Positions 7,619-14,922 of a stretch of DNA of 20,091 nt are shown piece after piece. The notes under the pieces are model-generated. The model saw only the letters and a program-made list of their open reading frames with translations. It was not told where the DNA came from and made no database searches. The translations under genes and the position numbers were made by a program. The number at the start of each line of letters is the position of its first letter. The first letter of the stretch is position 1. The stretch comes from Nanobdellota archaeon (GTDB taxonomy: Archaea > Nanobdellota > Nanobdellia > Woesearchaeales > GW2011-AR15), in NCBI GenBank assembly GCA_018815145.1, contig JAHIYL010000112.1:1-20091 (forward strand). The letters are read 5' to 3'.

Positions 7619-8011
7619 TTAATAAATGAATGCTATAAGCTTTCCACCCAATTTTCTTTTTATTGCCTCTTCCTGTGTCATCATGCCTTGGTTTGTTGAA
7701 ACCACAAGGAACCCAAAACCAAAGGCCGGAAGGAATCTTTTCTCAAATTTTTCATAATCATTGTTCTTGACATTGAACCTAGGTTTGATAACGCCCCCGC
7801 CATTTATCTTTCCGAGCAGGTTTACTGAAAGAAATCCGCCTTTTGCATCAGCGGTCTCGTTGAATTCACCTATATAATTATTGTCTTTAAGTAATGTAAG
7901 TACGTTCTTTATTGATTTGGATACCGGAAAAATCACTGCTTCTTTCTTTCCCTGCTTATCCAAGGATACAATTTTTGACAATGTGTTTGCTAGTGGATCA
8001 TTTAAGCTCAT
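7619..8011 (-). CDS. rps8: Small-subunit ribosomal protein uS8
   Basis: uS8 binds the central domain of 16S rRNA early in 30S assembly. The archaeal form begins MSLNDPLANTLSKI and contains the VKPRF-like GGVIKPRFNVKNNDYEKFEKR segment (seen here in the middle) and a C-terminal LVVSTNQGMMTQEEAI motif that matches the rRNA-binding loop. Length is 130, as expected. The bases GTGAT, part of the archaeal Shine-Dalgarno, lie just before the ATG and support this start. Confidence 0.96.
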   Translation of the reverse strand: MSLNDPLANTLSKIVSLDKQGKKEAVIFPVSKSIKNVLTLLKDNNYIGEFNETADAKGGFLSVNLLGKINGGGVIKPRFNVKNNDYEKFEKRFLPAFGFGFLVVSTNQGMMTQEEAIKRKLGGKLIAFIY

Positions 8012-8022
8012 TTTTCATCACG

Positions 8023-8259
8023 TTAACTATATTTTTTAAAACCTAATTTTGTTGCTATCTCCCTAAAACAACATCTGCATACATTAAGGCCATATTTATT
8101 GATGTGTCCACCGACTCCTGTTCGGCCGCATCTGTCACACTTATGCTGGGTTCTGCCGCAGCTCCGTTCCTTTGGGGTATTGTATTTCTTGAATCTTTTC
8201 AGCTTGGCTGGTTTGGACCTTATTTGTGCAAGCACTTTCTTATGATTGGAAGTGGTCAT
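8023..8259 (-). CDS. rps14: Small-subunit ribosomal protein uS14, zinc form with N-terminal extension
   Basis: The zinc-binding uS14 of the 30S head. Residues 41-78 hold the conserved core: C41 and C44, the HINKYGLNVC segment, C61 and C64 as the second pair, then CFREIATKLGFKKYS. Archaeal uS14 is usually about 50-57 residues; this one has about 25 extra basic residues at the start. The extension is likely real because there is no other Met in the chain and a strong GGAGGAG Shine-Dalgarno, embedded in the end of uL5, lies five to six bases before this ATG. A further cysteine at position 34 and one at 63 are not part of the usual four ligands. Confidence 0.95.
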   Translation of the reverse strand: MTTSNHKKVLAQIRSKPAKLKRFKKYNTPKERSCGRTQHKCDRCGRTGVGGHINKYGLNVCRCCFREIATKLGFKKYS

Positions 8260-8772
8260 TTATTTCTCCTCCACTGTGACATTGAATTCTGTCTTAAAAA
8301 AATCAATTGCATCTTGTTTTGTGAGCCTGTGTTTCTTATGTATCTTTGCTTTTCTGAGTTTTCGTTTTGACACTCTCTCACCGGGTCTTGCGATATTTAT
8401 GCATACTTCAAAACCCATCATACCAATCTCAGGACTGTAGCTCAAATCAGGAACATCAATATATTCATGGATACCAAAACTTATGACCCCGTTTTCACCA
8501 AAATAACTGGGCTTCATCTTTTTATCTTTTGCCTCAACCAGTCGCACAAGTATCTTCTGTGCTTCTTCGCCTCTCAAAGTCAATTTACACCCTATAGGCA
8601 GACCGGGTCTGAGACCCCAGCCGGGAAGCCTTTTTTTTGTGACTGTCTTGACTGGTTCTTTCCCTGTCAGGTTCTTTATCAATTGCATGCCTTTTTTTAA
8701 GGTATCTTGATTTGTTCCTGCACCTACATTCAGGGTAATCTTTTCGATTTTGATTTTTTGCATTGCGTTCAT
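8260..8772 (-). CDS. rpl5: Large-subunit ribosomal protein uL5
   Basis: uL5 binds 5S rRNA and contacts the P-site tRNA. The start MNAMQKIKIEKITLNVGAG resembles the N-x-M...IEK...LNxGxG opening of archaeal uL5, which favours the first of two close Met codons. Other marks are the TKKRLPGWGLRPGLPIGCKLTLRG stretch (seen as LPGWGLRPGLPIG), the FGIHEYIDVP motif and the GFEVCINIARPG strand. Length is 170. It precedes uS14 with its stop codon adjoining the uS14 ATG. Confidence 0.96.
   Translation of the reverse strand: MNAMQKIKIEKITLNVGAGTNQDTLKKGMQLIKNLTGKEPVKTVTKKRLPGWGLRPGLPIGCKLTLRGEEAQKILVRLVEAKDKKMKPSYFGENGVISFGIHEYIDVPDLSYSPEIGMMGFEVCINIARPGERVSKRKLRKAKIHKKHRLTKQDAIDFFKTEFNVTVEEK
8266..8272 (-). 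promoter_or_regulatory. Strong Shine-Dalgarno of uS14
   Basis: The minus strand reads GGAGGAGAAATAAATG at the junction; the GGAGGAG lies within the last codons of uL5. It fixes the uS14 start and therefore the reality of its N-terminal extension. Confidence 0.8.
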
Positions 8773-8779
8773 TTTCTTA

Positions 8780-9472
8780 TCAGCTGATTTTGATTGCCGG
8801 CTTGTCTTTTCCTAGTGCCATTGCATATTTAATGTCTGTTGATAGCTCTTCCTTATTGTTTGTCCTGATAGTAATTACCTTGTTCTCAATTTTTTCCACA
8901 ATTCCGTTTTTTCCTCTTTGGCTTCCTGCAATAATCGCAACAAAGGCCCCTTTCTCAAGCTTAAATGTTTCAACCACCTGGTTTGTACTGCTGTTAAGCA
9001 AAAGTACATCTCCTTTCTGGTACTTTTCTCCTTTTTTGGGAAGCATTGTTTTTCCTTCAAGAAAATTCAGCTGCATCACTCCTTTTTTCAACAATTTTGT
9101 ACCTTTTATCTTAAACGGCCGCACATCAGCTTCTTTTTTTTCGATCTTGATCAATGACAATTTGCCTTTCCCGTCAAATACCATCCTATAATGCTCATCT
9201 GAAACCGGGAAACTCATGACATCCATAACACCCATAGTATACTTATGATCCTTTCTTCTTTTGCCGTCAATTATGACTTCCTTATCCATCAATATGCTCT
9301 TTACCTCCTTAGTGGTCTTGCATATATTCAATAAGTTCTTGAAAATAAGTGAAATAGGCATACTCAAATCATATGATTTGCCCGGGTTTGGCCTAACAAT
9401 GAATTTTGTTCCCTTTCTGTTGACTTTCCAAGTTACCGGAGCAGATTGGCGTTTTAAATGTCTTTTTATCAT
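8780..9472 (-). CDS. rps4e: Small-subunit ribosomal protein eS4
   Basis: An archaeal/eukaryotic small-subunit protein. The N-terminus MIKRHLKRQSAPVTW is characteristic. An S4-like RNA-binding fold covers about residues 42-88 (LMDKEVIIDGKRRKDHKY), a middle domain follows, and a KOW motif lies at about 175-205 (GAFVAIIAGSQRGKNGIVE). The 230-residue length fits. It lies between uL24 (2 nt upstream) and uL5 (7 nt downstream), a position found in archaeal but not bacterial operons. Confidence 0.96.
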   Translation of the reverse strand: MIKRHLKRQSAPVTWKVNRKGTKFIVRPNPGKSYDLSMPISLIFKNLLNICKTTKEVKSILMDKEVIIDGKRRKDHKYTMGVMDVMSFPVSDEHYRMVFDGKGKLSLIKIEKKEADVRPFKIKGTKLLKKGVMQLNFLEGKTMLPKKGEKYQKGDVLLLNSSTNQVVETFKLEKGAFVAIIAGSQRGKNGIVEKIENKVITIRTNNKEELSTDIKYAMALGKDKPAIKIS

Positions 9473-9474
9473 TA

Positions 9475-9855
9475 TTATTTCCTCTTTAAAGCTTCTTTTC
9501 TTTTCTTATCATCAAGCTTAAGCTCAAGTATTGTCAAATTTGATGGGTGGATTGGATAAAATGATTTTGAACCATCCTTTTTCTGGACCTCGATTTGTGT
9601 TATGAAAACATTTTCATTCTTCACATCTATCTTATCAACTTTACCGGACTTGCCCTTGAACTGACCCCTCATCACCTTTACCTTATCTCCTTTGGAAAGC
9701 CTAAAAGATCTTTTTCCGTGTTTTTCTTTCAGTTCCTTGGAAAGGTGGCAAGACATCATCTTTGCTTTTATGTGGTTTGGTGCATTTTCCCGGTATTTTT
9801 TCTGCTTTCTGGGCTGTATGCTTGTTTTCCAAGATTTGTTGAATGCTGTTTTCAT
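9475..9855 (-). CDS. rpl24: Large-subunit ribosomal protein uL24
   Basis: uL24 starts assembly of the large subunit and lies near the exit tunnel. The archaeal pattern SWKTSIQPRKQKKYRENAP opens the protein, the LSKELKEKHGKRSFRL segment follows, and the KOW motif is at about 55-82 (KGDKVKVMRGQFKGKSGKV). The tail after residue 110 is Lys-rich. It follows uL14 after 18 nt and precedes eS4 after 2 nt. Confidence 0.96.
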   Translation of the reverse strand: MKTAFNKSWKTSIQPRKQKKYRENAPNHIKAKMMSCHLSKELKEKHGKRSFRLSKGDKVKVMRGQFKGKSGKVDKIDVKNENVFITQIEVQKKDGSKSFYPIHPSNLTILELKLDDKKRKEALKRK

Positions 9856-9873
9856 TTTTTAATTCCTATATAA

Positions 9874-10275
9874 TTATATGATTGTACTTGCTGTCTTTGA
9901 TACCCCTGGCCATCTCTCACAGGCTTCTTTTGCGACAGGCCCTTTAAAAATTGTCCCTTTTGGATTTCCTTTTTCATCTTTAAGCACAACTGCTGCATTA
10001 TCTTCAAATTTGATCCTCATGCCGTTAGATCTTTTATATTCTTTTTTCTGCCTTACAACTATTGCATAAACAACCTGTTTTACCATATCGGGCTTTCCCT
10101 TTTTTACTGAGGCTCTGATCAAATCGCCAACCCCTGCAGCAGGCTTCCTTGATTTGACACCTTTATATCCTTTTACAAATATGATCTGGATAATCTTTGC
10201 GCCTGAATTATCACAAGTAGGAATACACGCTCCGACAGGAAGTGCTCTGGTAACAGTTGATTTTATTGATTTCAT
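9874..10275 (-). CDS. rpl14: Large-subunit ribosomal protein uL14
   Basis: uL14 forms an intersubunit bridge on the large subunit. The conserved beta-barrel features are the early IPTCDNSGAKIIQII, the VGDLIRASVKKGKPDM loop, VVYAIVVRQKKEYKR, and the FEDNAAVVLKDEKGNPKGT motif with GPVAKEACERWP near the end. At 133 residues it has normal archaeal size. Its ATG overlaps the uS17 stop codon by four bases. Confidence 0.97.
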   Translation of the reverse strand: MKSIKSTVTRALPVGACIPTCDNSGAKIIQIIFVKGYKGVKSRKPAAGVGDLIRASVKKGKPDMVKQVVYAIVVRQKKEYKRSNGMRIKFEDNAAVVLKDEKGNPKGTIFKGPVAKEACERWPGVSKTASTII

Positions 10276-10610
10276 TTTTTATTGATAACCTCAACAACAC
10301 AAAATTTCTTTGTCTTGCTCAAAGGCCTTGTTTCTTTTATCAGCACAGAATCCCCTTCTTTTGCATCGATACAAAGCGGATTATATGCCATGATCTTAGT
10401 TCTTCTTTTCTCATATCTTTCAAATTTCCTTACAAAAACTCTCCTGACCCACTGGACTGCCACTGTCTTGGCAGCCTTGCTGCTGAGGACTGTACCTATA
10501 AACTCTCTTCCCCGCAATTTAAGACTGCCGTGATGGGGGCATTTCCTATCATCACAGGTCTTTTGTTTTTCAATGTCTTCTGTGGTTTTTTTTCCAGCCA
10601 TTTTTTTCAT
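10272..10610 (-). CDS. rps17: Small-subunit ribosomal protein uS17
   Basis: uS17 binds the 5' domain of 16S rRNA. The archaeal N-terminus with CDDRKCPHHGSLKLRGREF is plain, followed by the OB-fold strands (TVAVQWVRRVFVRKFERYEKR region) and the EGDSVLIKETRPLSKTK motif. Length is 112. A second Met at codon 4 could serve as start, but the first forms an ATGA overlap with the Rpp29 stop codon, the rule in this operon, so it is preferred. Confidence 0.95.
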   Translation of the reverse strand: MKKMAGKKTTEDIEKQKTCDDRKCPHHGSLKLRGREFIGTVLSSKAAKTVAVQWVRRVFVRKFERYEKRRTKIMAYNPLCIDAKEGDSVLIKETRPLSKTKKFCVVEVINKK

Positions 10611-10840
10611 CTTTTAATCCTTTCTTCAGGTCTTTTTTGTATATTTTTTCCGTTGATTGCAATGTTATTGATCATGATTTGCGATGATGATTTGTTCAGC
10701 TTGATTATTTTTTTGTTCTCTGTCTCAAACAATATTGTGTTTTTGGTCTCATCAATGATTCTTCCGGAAAAAGTTTTGTTATGATATTCGACTTTCGCGG
10801 TTTTTCCAATGAGTGGTTTTCTGTATGCTTTTTTTTCCAT
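10607..10840 (-). CDS. rnp1: RNase P protein component 1 (Rpp29/Pop4 family)
   Basis: A 77-residue member of the Rpp29 family, a protein subunit that with Rpp21 activates archaeal RNase P RNA for tRNA 5' maturation. The Sm-like barrel is visible in the LIGKTAKVEYHNKTFSGRIIDETKNTI region, with the typical G-x-I-x-D-E-T-K-N-T motif, then strand IIKLNKSSSQI. Its place between aIF1/uL29 and uS17 is the classic archaeal location and supports the call. It is shorter than many homologues (about 95-125), mainly at the ends. It overlaps aIF1 by one base and uS17 by four. Confidence 0.92.
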   Translation of the reverse strand: MEKKAYRKPLIGKTAKVEYHNKTFSGRIIDETKNTILFETENKKIIKLNKSSSQIMINNIAINGKNIQKRPEERIKR

Positions 10841-11148
10841 TATTTTACATCGATGCTAGTTTCGTCAAAACCAAGTGTCTTCAATATTTCCACAACCTTT
10901 GCCTTGTGGTCGCCCTGAAGCTCTATTTTCCCGCCTTTGACTGTTCCCCCGCAGGCAAGCTTTGCTTTTAGTTTTTTACCGATCTCTTTGATATCTATCT
11001 GTTTGGTATCTATGCCTTCAATGAGGGTATGTTTTTTTCCAAATTTTTTTTTGATTATTGACAGGGTTATTTGCTGCTTCTCTTTGGCTATTGTCTCACA
11101 GACACACAGCTCTTCGGGAAGTCCGCATATTGTGCAAATTTTACTCAT
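10840..11148 (-). CDS. Translation initiation factor aIF1 (SUI1 family)
   Basis: aIF1 binds the 30S P-site region and helps select the start codon. The SUI1 fold shows in the KKLKAKLACGGTVKGGKIEL region with the diagnostic ACGGTVK loop, followed by QGDH and a C-terminal helix. The N-terminus has four cysteines, C5, C8, C15 and C17, in a CxxC...CxC pattern that resembles a small zinc knuckle, seen in many archaeal SUI1 proteins. The start overlaps the uL29 end by eight bases. Co-location with ribosomal proteins and Rpp29 is conserved across archaea. Confidence 0.94.
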   Translation of the reverse strand: MSKICTICGLPEELCVCETIAKEKQQITLSIIKKKFGKKHTLIEGIDTKQIDIKEIGKKLKAKLACGGTVKGGKIELQGDHKAKVVEILKTLGFDETSIDVK

Positions 11149-11341
11149 TTTTTGTTTGGTTTTTGATTGTTAATATTCTGGCAATATTTTTTTTGATTTG
11201 TTTGATCTTGCCAGGGCTTTTCAAAGTTGTTCCTGTCGCTACCTGGGCATTGAGCTTGATGAGTTCTTTCTTCATCTCTTCATACATGGTATCAAGTTCT
11301 GATGAATTCTTTGAACGCAATTCTTTGATTTTCATTTTCAA
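11141..11341 (-). CDS. rpl29: Large-subunit ribosomal protein uL29
   Basis: A small two-helix protein (66 residues) near the tunnel exit where SRP docks. The helices ELRSKNSSELDTMYEEMKKEL and the second one ending in KIKQIKKNIARILTI match the family, including the conserved A-R-I/L-x-T-I close. It overlaps uS3 by an ATGA junction, and its end overlaps the start of aIF1 by eight bases. Confidence 0.94.
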   Translation of the reverse strand: MKMKIKELRSKNSSELDTMYEEMKKELIKLNAQVATGTTLKSPGKIKQIKKNIARILTIKNQTKNE

Positions 11342-12117
11342 TTAGTTTTATCTGTTTTTTTTGAGCTTTTTGTTTCAACAGATTCTTTTGCAGCAGCAGC
11401 TTTTTTTGTTTTTCTTTTTGGTTTTTCTGCTTTCTCTTCTTTGGCTGCCTTCTCAACAGTCTGTTCTTCATCCTCTGTTCCGGTTTCTTCTGCGACAATT
11501 TCTTCGACAACCGGTTCAGCAACGCTATTTATTGTGACATGATCCGGAAGGATTGTTCCCGGCGGCATGATGCTTACCTGTATTCCAACTATTCCCGTCT
11601 TCAGCTTGGCACTTGCATAAGCTTTATCTACTTTTGATATTGCTACGTCACCGCATTTCTTCAAATATCCCTGGTAAAATCTCCATACTCTTGCTCTCGC
11701 ACTGGGAATCTTCCCTGAAATAAGTATCTCGACTCCCTGGGCTCCTGCACCCATTACATCCTGCATCACTTTGTGGCCGACTCCCTTGAACCTCATGGAT
11801 CCGAACCTTTCGAGTGAACTGACAATCCTTTCTGCAACAACCTGTGCAATCAAATTCACATCAGGTATTTCATTGATCTCAATCTGTGGGTTTTCAAGAC
11901 CAAATTTTCTCTTTAGGTCCTTGGTCAATTTTTTAATATTTGAACCGCCCCCGCCGATTATCAGGCCGGGCCTTGAAGCATAAATGACAATTTTTTCACC
12001 GACTGGTGTCCTCTGTATTTTTGTATGTGATAAACCAACATTTGAAAGTTGTTGTGAGACAAACTCCTGAATCTTGAATTCCTTAATCTTCTGATTAATG
12101 ATTTCCCTTTCTATCAT
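11338..12117 (-). CDS. rps3: Small-subunit ribosomal protein uS3 with charged tail
   Basis: uS3 lies at the mRNA entry channel. A type II KH domain occupies about residues 20-95 with the G-x-x-G loop near 51-58 (SRPGLIIGGGGSNI); the second domain is seen in MQDVMGAGAQGVEILISGKIPSARARVWRF, as separate stretches, and the GIVGIQVSIMPPGTILPD motif. After about residue 198 comes an extra tail of some 60 residues, acidic first and then Lys/Ala-rich. Archaeal uS3 is usually 210-240 residues, so 259 is on the long side. It overlaps uL22 and uL29 by four bases each. Confidence 0.96.
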   Translation of the reverse strand: MIEREIINQKIKEFKIQEFVSQQLSNVGLSHTKIQRTPVGEKIVIYASRPGLIIGGGGSNIKKLTKDLKRKFGLENPQIEINEIPDVNLIAQVVAERIVSSLERFGSMRFKGVGHKVMQDVMGAGAQGVEILISGKIPSARARVWRFYQGYLKKCGDVAISKVDKAYASAKLKTGIVGIQVSIMPPGTILPDHVTINSVAEPVVEEIVAEETGTEDEEQTVEKAAKEEKAEKPKRKTKKAAAAKESVETKSSKKTDKTN

Positions 12118-12566
12118 TTTTTATCTTTTTCCTCTTTCTGTTCTTTTACAACCACTTCAATACTTGCTCTTTTCATCTTTCTTCTTCTCTGCCTTCCCTG
12201 GTGCCAGGGCCTTGATGCAGAATGAGCACTTATATGAACTATCTTAAGATTATGTGTACTCAATCCTTTATTCTGAGCATTTCCTTCAGCACTTTCAATA
12301 ATTTTTAAAATTTCTTTTACTGTTTTTATTGGATATCTCCCCGGCCCAATGCCTTTTTTATGCCCGGTATCTTTATTGAATCTCGTATAAGGAACAGGCA
12401 TTTGCATCAAAATAACCTTATTGAGCATATTTTTTGCTTTCTCAGTTGTGGTTCCCCTAATTAGATTACATACTTCAACAGATTTTTTTGTTGATATGCC
12501 AAGGCTTCTGCCCACTGCATAAGCGCAATTCTCTTCAAGGTTTTCATAACTAAGTTTATATGTCAT
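12114..12566 (-). CDS. rpl22: Large-subunit ribosomal protein uL22
   Basis: uL22 lines the exit tunnel with an extended hairpin. Archaeal features: KKSVEVCNLIRGTTTEKAKNML, the VPYTRFNKDTGHKKGIGPGRYPIK tunnel segment (seen as GPGRYPIK), then the helix with IIESAEGNAQNKGL, and the SRPWHQGRQRRRKMKR basic stretch followed by the last strand. Length 150 fits. The start lies 2 nt after the uS19 stop and the end overlaps uS3 by four bases. Confidence 0.96.
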   Translation of the reverse strand: MTYKLSYENLEENCAYAVGRSLGISTKKSVEVCNLIRGTTTEKAKNMLNKVILMQMPVPYTRFNKDTGHKKGIGPGRYPIKTVKEILKIIESAEGNAQNKGLSTHNLKIVHISAHSASRPWHQGRQRRRKMKRASIEVVVKEQKEEKDKK

Positions 12567-12568
12567 TT

Positions 12569-12952
12569 TTATCTTACTGAAATTGCTGCACTGCTTCTTG
12601 TTGCACCAACTCCCGGTGCATTGTGACTGACTTTCGATCTTGAATTTGAAAATTCTCCGAGATAATGCCCAAGCATTTCTTCTTGGATAACTACCTGGAC
12701 ATATTGTTTACCATTATATATCTTGATTGTGGAACCCACCATTGAAGGAAGTATTATCATATCTCTTGCGTGTGTCTTTAGATTATTGTCAACTTTTTTG
12801 ACTTTTTCCAAGACTTTCTTATGATCATCACTCATCCCTCTTTTGATAGTTCTTCTCTGCCTTGCAGGAAGGAGTTCTGAAAATTCTGAAATTGACATTA
12901 ATTTCAGCTCAGTGATTGTCTTTCCTCTGAATAAAAATTCTTTTTTTGCCAT
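12569..12952 (-). CDS. rps19: Small-subunit ribosomal protein uS19
   Basis: uS19 is part of the 30S head and contacts uL5 across the subunits. The archaeal N-terminal part has FRGKTITELKLMSISEF and LLPARQRRTIKRG. The conserved core follows: KTHARDMIILPSMVGSTIKIYNGK (seen here in pieces), then EEMLGHYLGEF and the C-terminal APGVGATRSSAAISVR. The 127 residues match the family. It starts 8 nt after uL2. Confidence 0.96.
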   Translation of the reverse strand: MAKKEFLFRGKTITELKLMSISEFSELLPARQRRTIKRGMSDDHKKVLEKVKKVDNNLKTHARDMIILPSMVGSTIKIYNGKQYVQVVIQEEMLGHYLGEFSNSRSKVSHNAPGVGATRSSAAISVR

Positions 12953-12960
12953 TTTTATTT

Positions 12961-13665
12961 TTACCTTTTCTTACCTGTTCTTCTGGGTCTTACCTTACCT
13001 ACCTTTGCACCAGGCGGAGCATTTTTCCTGGCAATAGTTGGATGTCCTTTTTTAGATGATCTTGAGGTTCCAAATGGGTGGTCTACTGCATTCATTGCCT
13101 GCCCGCTTGTAGTCGGATATAATTTATTTCTTGATTTCATATAATGGAATCTTGTTCCTGCTTTAAGGAAGGGTTTGTCTTTTCTGCCTGCACCGGCAAT
13201 CATACCTATGCTTGCTTTACAGTCAGCATTGAATGCTCTCACTTTTTTGGAAGGTAATTGCACCATGATTTTGTTATCCTTTTGTGAAATAACTCTTGCA
13301 TATACTCCGCCGCTTCTTACAAATTTTCCTCCGTCGCCCGGTACAGATTCAATATTGAATACTTGTGTTCCGATCGGAACATTCTTAAGAATCATAACGT
13401 TGCCTTTCTCAACATCAGCACTTGCCCCAAACCGGATTTGATCTCCGACTTTTAGCCCTTCTGCTGCAATGAGGTGATTAACTTCGCCTGAACTATATTT
13501 TATTTGAGCCAGAGGAGCTGAATGTCCTCTGCATTTGATAAAATCAACAATCTTACCAACAGATGCATCCTGCAAATATTTGACTTCTGCCTTGTACTTG
13601 AAGCTTGGGGCCCTATAGGTAGGTCCTCCCTTTCCTCTTGCCTGTTGAATAATATTTTTTCCCAT
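12961..13665 (-). CDS. rpl2: Large-subunit ribosomal protein uL2
   Basis: uL2 is needed for subunit joining and reaches close to the peptidyl-transferase centre. Features: GRGGPTYRAPSFKYK-like opening, the OB-fold with IKCRGHSAPLAQIKY, the KNVPIGTQVFNIE and PGDGGKFVRSGG strands of the SH3-like domain, and the C-terminal AMNAVDHPFG loop with His196. Two positions in this otherwise nearly invariant loop differ: SGQAMN stands where RGVAMN is typical, and HPFGTS where HPFGGG is typical. Length 234 is normal. A 55-nt gap separates it from uL23, the widest in the block. Confidence 0.96.
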   Translation of the reverse strand: MGKNIIQQARGKGGPTYRAPSFKYKAEVKYLQDASVGKIVDFIKCRGHSAPLAQIKYSSGEVNHLIAAEGLKVGDQIRFGASADVEKGNVMILKNVPIGTQVFNIESVPGDGGKFVRSGGVYARVISQKDNKIMVQLPSKKVRAFNADCKASIGMIAGAGRKDKPFLKAGTRFHYMKSRNKLYPTTSGQAMNAVDHPFGTSRSSKKGHPTIARKNAPPGAKVGKVRPRRTGKKR

Positions 13666-13675
13666 TTTTATACTT

Positions 13676-13713
13676 AAAAATTTTTCAAATTTTTGGTATG
13701 CTAAAAATATTTC
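13676..13713 (-). promoter_or_regulatory. Possible internal promoter and inverted repeat before uL2
   Basis: In the uL23-uL2 gap lie a TATA-like stretch (minus GAAATATTTTTAGC, 13700-13713) and a perfect 8-bp inverted repeat AAAAATTT/AAATTTTT with a 3-nt spacer at 13676-13694. Both are AT-only or nearly so, so chance occurrence is possible. If used, the transcript would begin about 15 nt before the uL2 ATG. Confidence 0.25.
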
Positions 13714-13720
13714 ATTTCCA

Positions 13721-13978
13721 TCACATCAGACCCAGTTGTGTTGCAACATCAATTGCCGGAGTATCATCTGAAAAAGTGACATAGGCTCTTTTGCTTGCAT
13801 CAGGTCCAATCCTTGTATTGACTTTTACAATCTTGACTTTATAGAGCTTCTCGATTGCTTCTTTAATCTCTTTTTTATTTGCTTTTTTATCAACAACAAA
13901 CAACAAAGTGTTATTTGACTCCATCAATCTGATTGATTTTTCAGTTGAGAGCGGATATTTGATAACATCTATTGTCAT
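13721..13978 (-). CDS. rpl23: Large-subunit ribosomal protein uL23
   Basis: uL23 sits at the tunnel exit and is a docking site for SRP. The 85-residue chain has the family pattern: IKYPLSTEKSIRLME, then NTLLFVVDKKANKKEIKEAIEKLY as separate strand and helix, and VKIVKVNTRIGPDASKRAYVTF at the end. It is the compact archaeal form. Its start overlaps the uL4 stop codon by four bases. Confidence 0.95.
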   Translation of the reverse strand: MTIDVIKYPLSTEKSIRLMESNNTLLFVVDKKANKKEIKEAIEKLYKVKIVKVNTRIGPDASKRAYVTFSDDTPAIDVATQLGLM

Positions 13979-14919
13979 TTTTTATCTGCCTCTTTGACTT
14001 TTGTTTTTGCATCAGATTTTTTTACAGGGGCTTTTTTTTCCTGCTTTTGTTTTTTAACTTTTGGTTTTATTTTTAAATCTGTTTTGTCCTTGTCTGCTGA
14101 CATTACTTCAAAATCTTCAACAAATAATCTTTCCTTTTCCAGGCGCCCTATTGCTGACTCAGTAAACAGAGTCAATCTTCCAACTGCTCCGCCCGGTGCA
14201 AGAATCTCTGCATTCACATCGGTTACCTGGACAACATCCATCCCTAATATATTCTTTGATGCTTTGACCAATTTGCATTTGTCTGAAACAACCAATAAAG
14301 GGCCCTTCTTATACTTGTATTTTCTTCCCCGCATCTTTCCTTTTCCGGCTCTTATTGACCTTTCGTTTGTTCTTGAAAGTTCTTCTCCAAATCCCATCTT
14401 GCCCAAAGCAAGGATAAGTTCTTTGCTTTTGTCAATTTTTTCAAAAGCGTCTTCAAGAATGACAGGATAATCTGTGAATATATGCCCCCTTTCTTTGACT
14501 AGCTCAGAAATCATTGTTGCTGAAAGAGCGGATCTTGTCGCTTTTCTCCTTTCTTTTTTATTCAGTTTCATATCCCAATTCTTTCCTGCTTTTGGTGGAT
14601 GTGCCCTTCTGCCACCTACGGTGTTTGGTGCAGTTGCTGCAATCCAATTGAATCTGGTTCCTCTATGACTAATAATCTTTCTCGGAACTCTTGAAATGCC
14701 TATCCCATACGAACCCTTATAATCCCTTCTTCTTCTTGAAAGCTTAGATGAATATTTCTTGCCTGCTTCTGGATCTGAACCATATGGTTGCCTCTTATGG
14801 CTCTGGATTGCCAGAACAGCCCTTTTGACTAAATCAGGCCTTATCTCTTCATTAAACTGGGAGGGCAGACGTACTTTTCCTTTGACTTCACCAGTTATTG
14901 TTTTGACATTAACATTCAT
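13975..14919 (-). CDS. rpl4: Large-subunit ribosomal protein uL4 with Lys-rich tail
   Basis: uL4 lines the tunnel and in some organisms represses its own operon. The archaeal pattern is clear: PSQFNEEIRPDLVKRAVLAIQSHKRQPYGSDP (in pieces), RVPRKIISHRGTRFNWIAATAP tunnel loop, GGRRAHPPKAGKNW, then the Rossmann-like part with RAGKGKMRGRKYKYKKGPLLVVSD and LTLFTESAIGRL. The last 36 residues are Lys-rich and unconserved. At 314 residues it is somewhat longer than typical archaeal uL4 (about 250-270). It starts 3 nt after uL3. Confidence 0.96.
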   Translation of the reverse strand: MNVNVKTITGEVKGKVRLPSQFNEEIRPDLVKRAVLAIQSHKRQPYGSDPEAGKKYSSKLSRRRRDYKGSYGIGISRVPRKIISHRGTRFNWIAATAPNTVGGRRAHPPKAGKNWDMKLNKKERRKATRSALSATMISELVKERGHIFTDYPVILEDAFEKIDKSKELILALGKMGFGEELSRTNERSIRAGKGKMRGRKYKYKKGPLLVVSDKCKLVKASKNILGMDVVQVTDVNAEILAPGGAVGRLTLFTESAIGRLEKERLFVEDFEVMSADKDKTDLKIKPKVKKQKQEKKAPVKKSDAKTKVKEADKK

Positions 14920-14922
14920 TTT

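Noticed and set aside
10607..11148. aIF1 and RNase P subunit genes inside a ribosomal operon as a novel link
   Set aside because: This arrangement is a conserved archaeal feature and not new.
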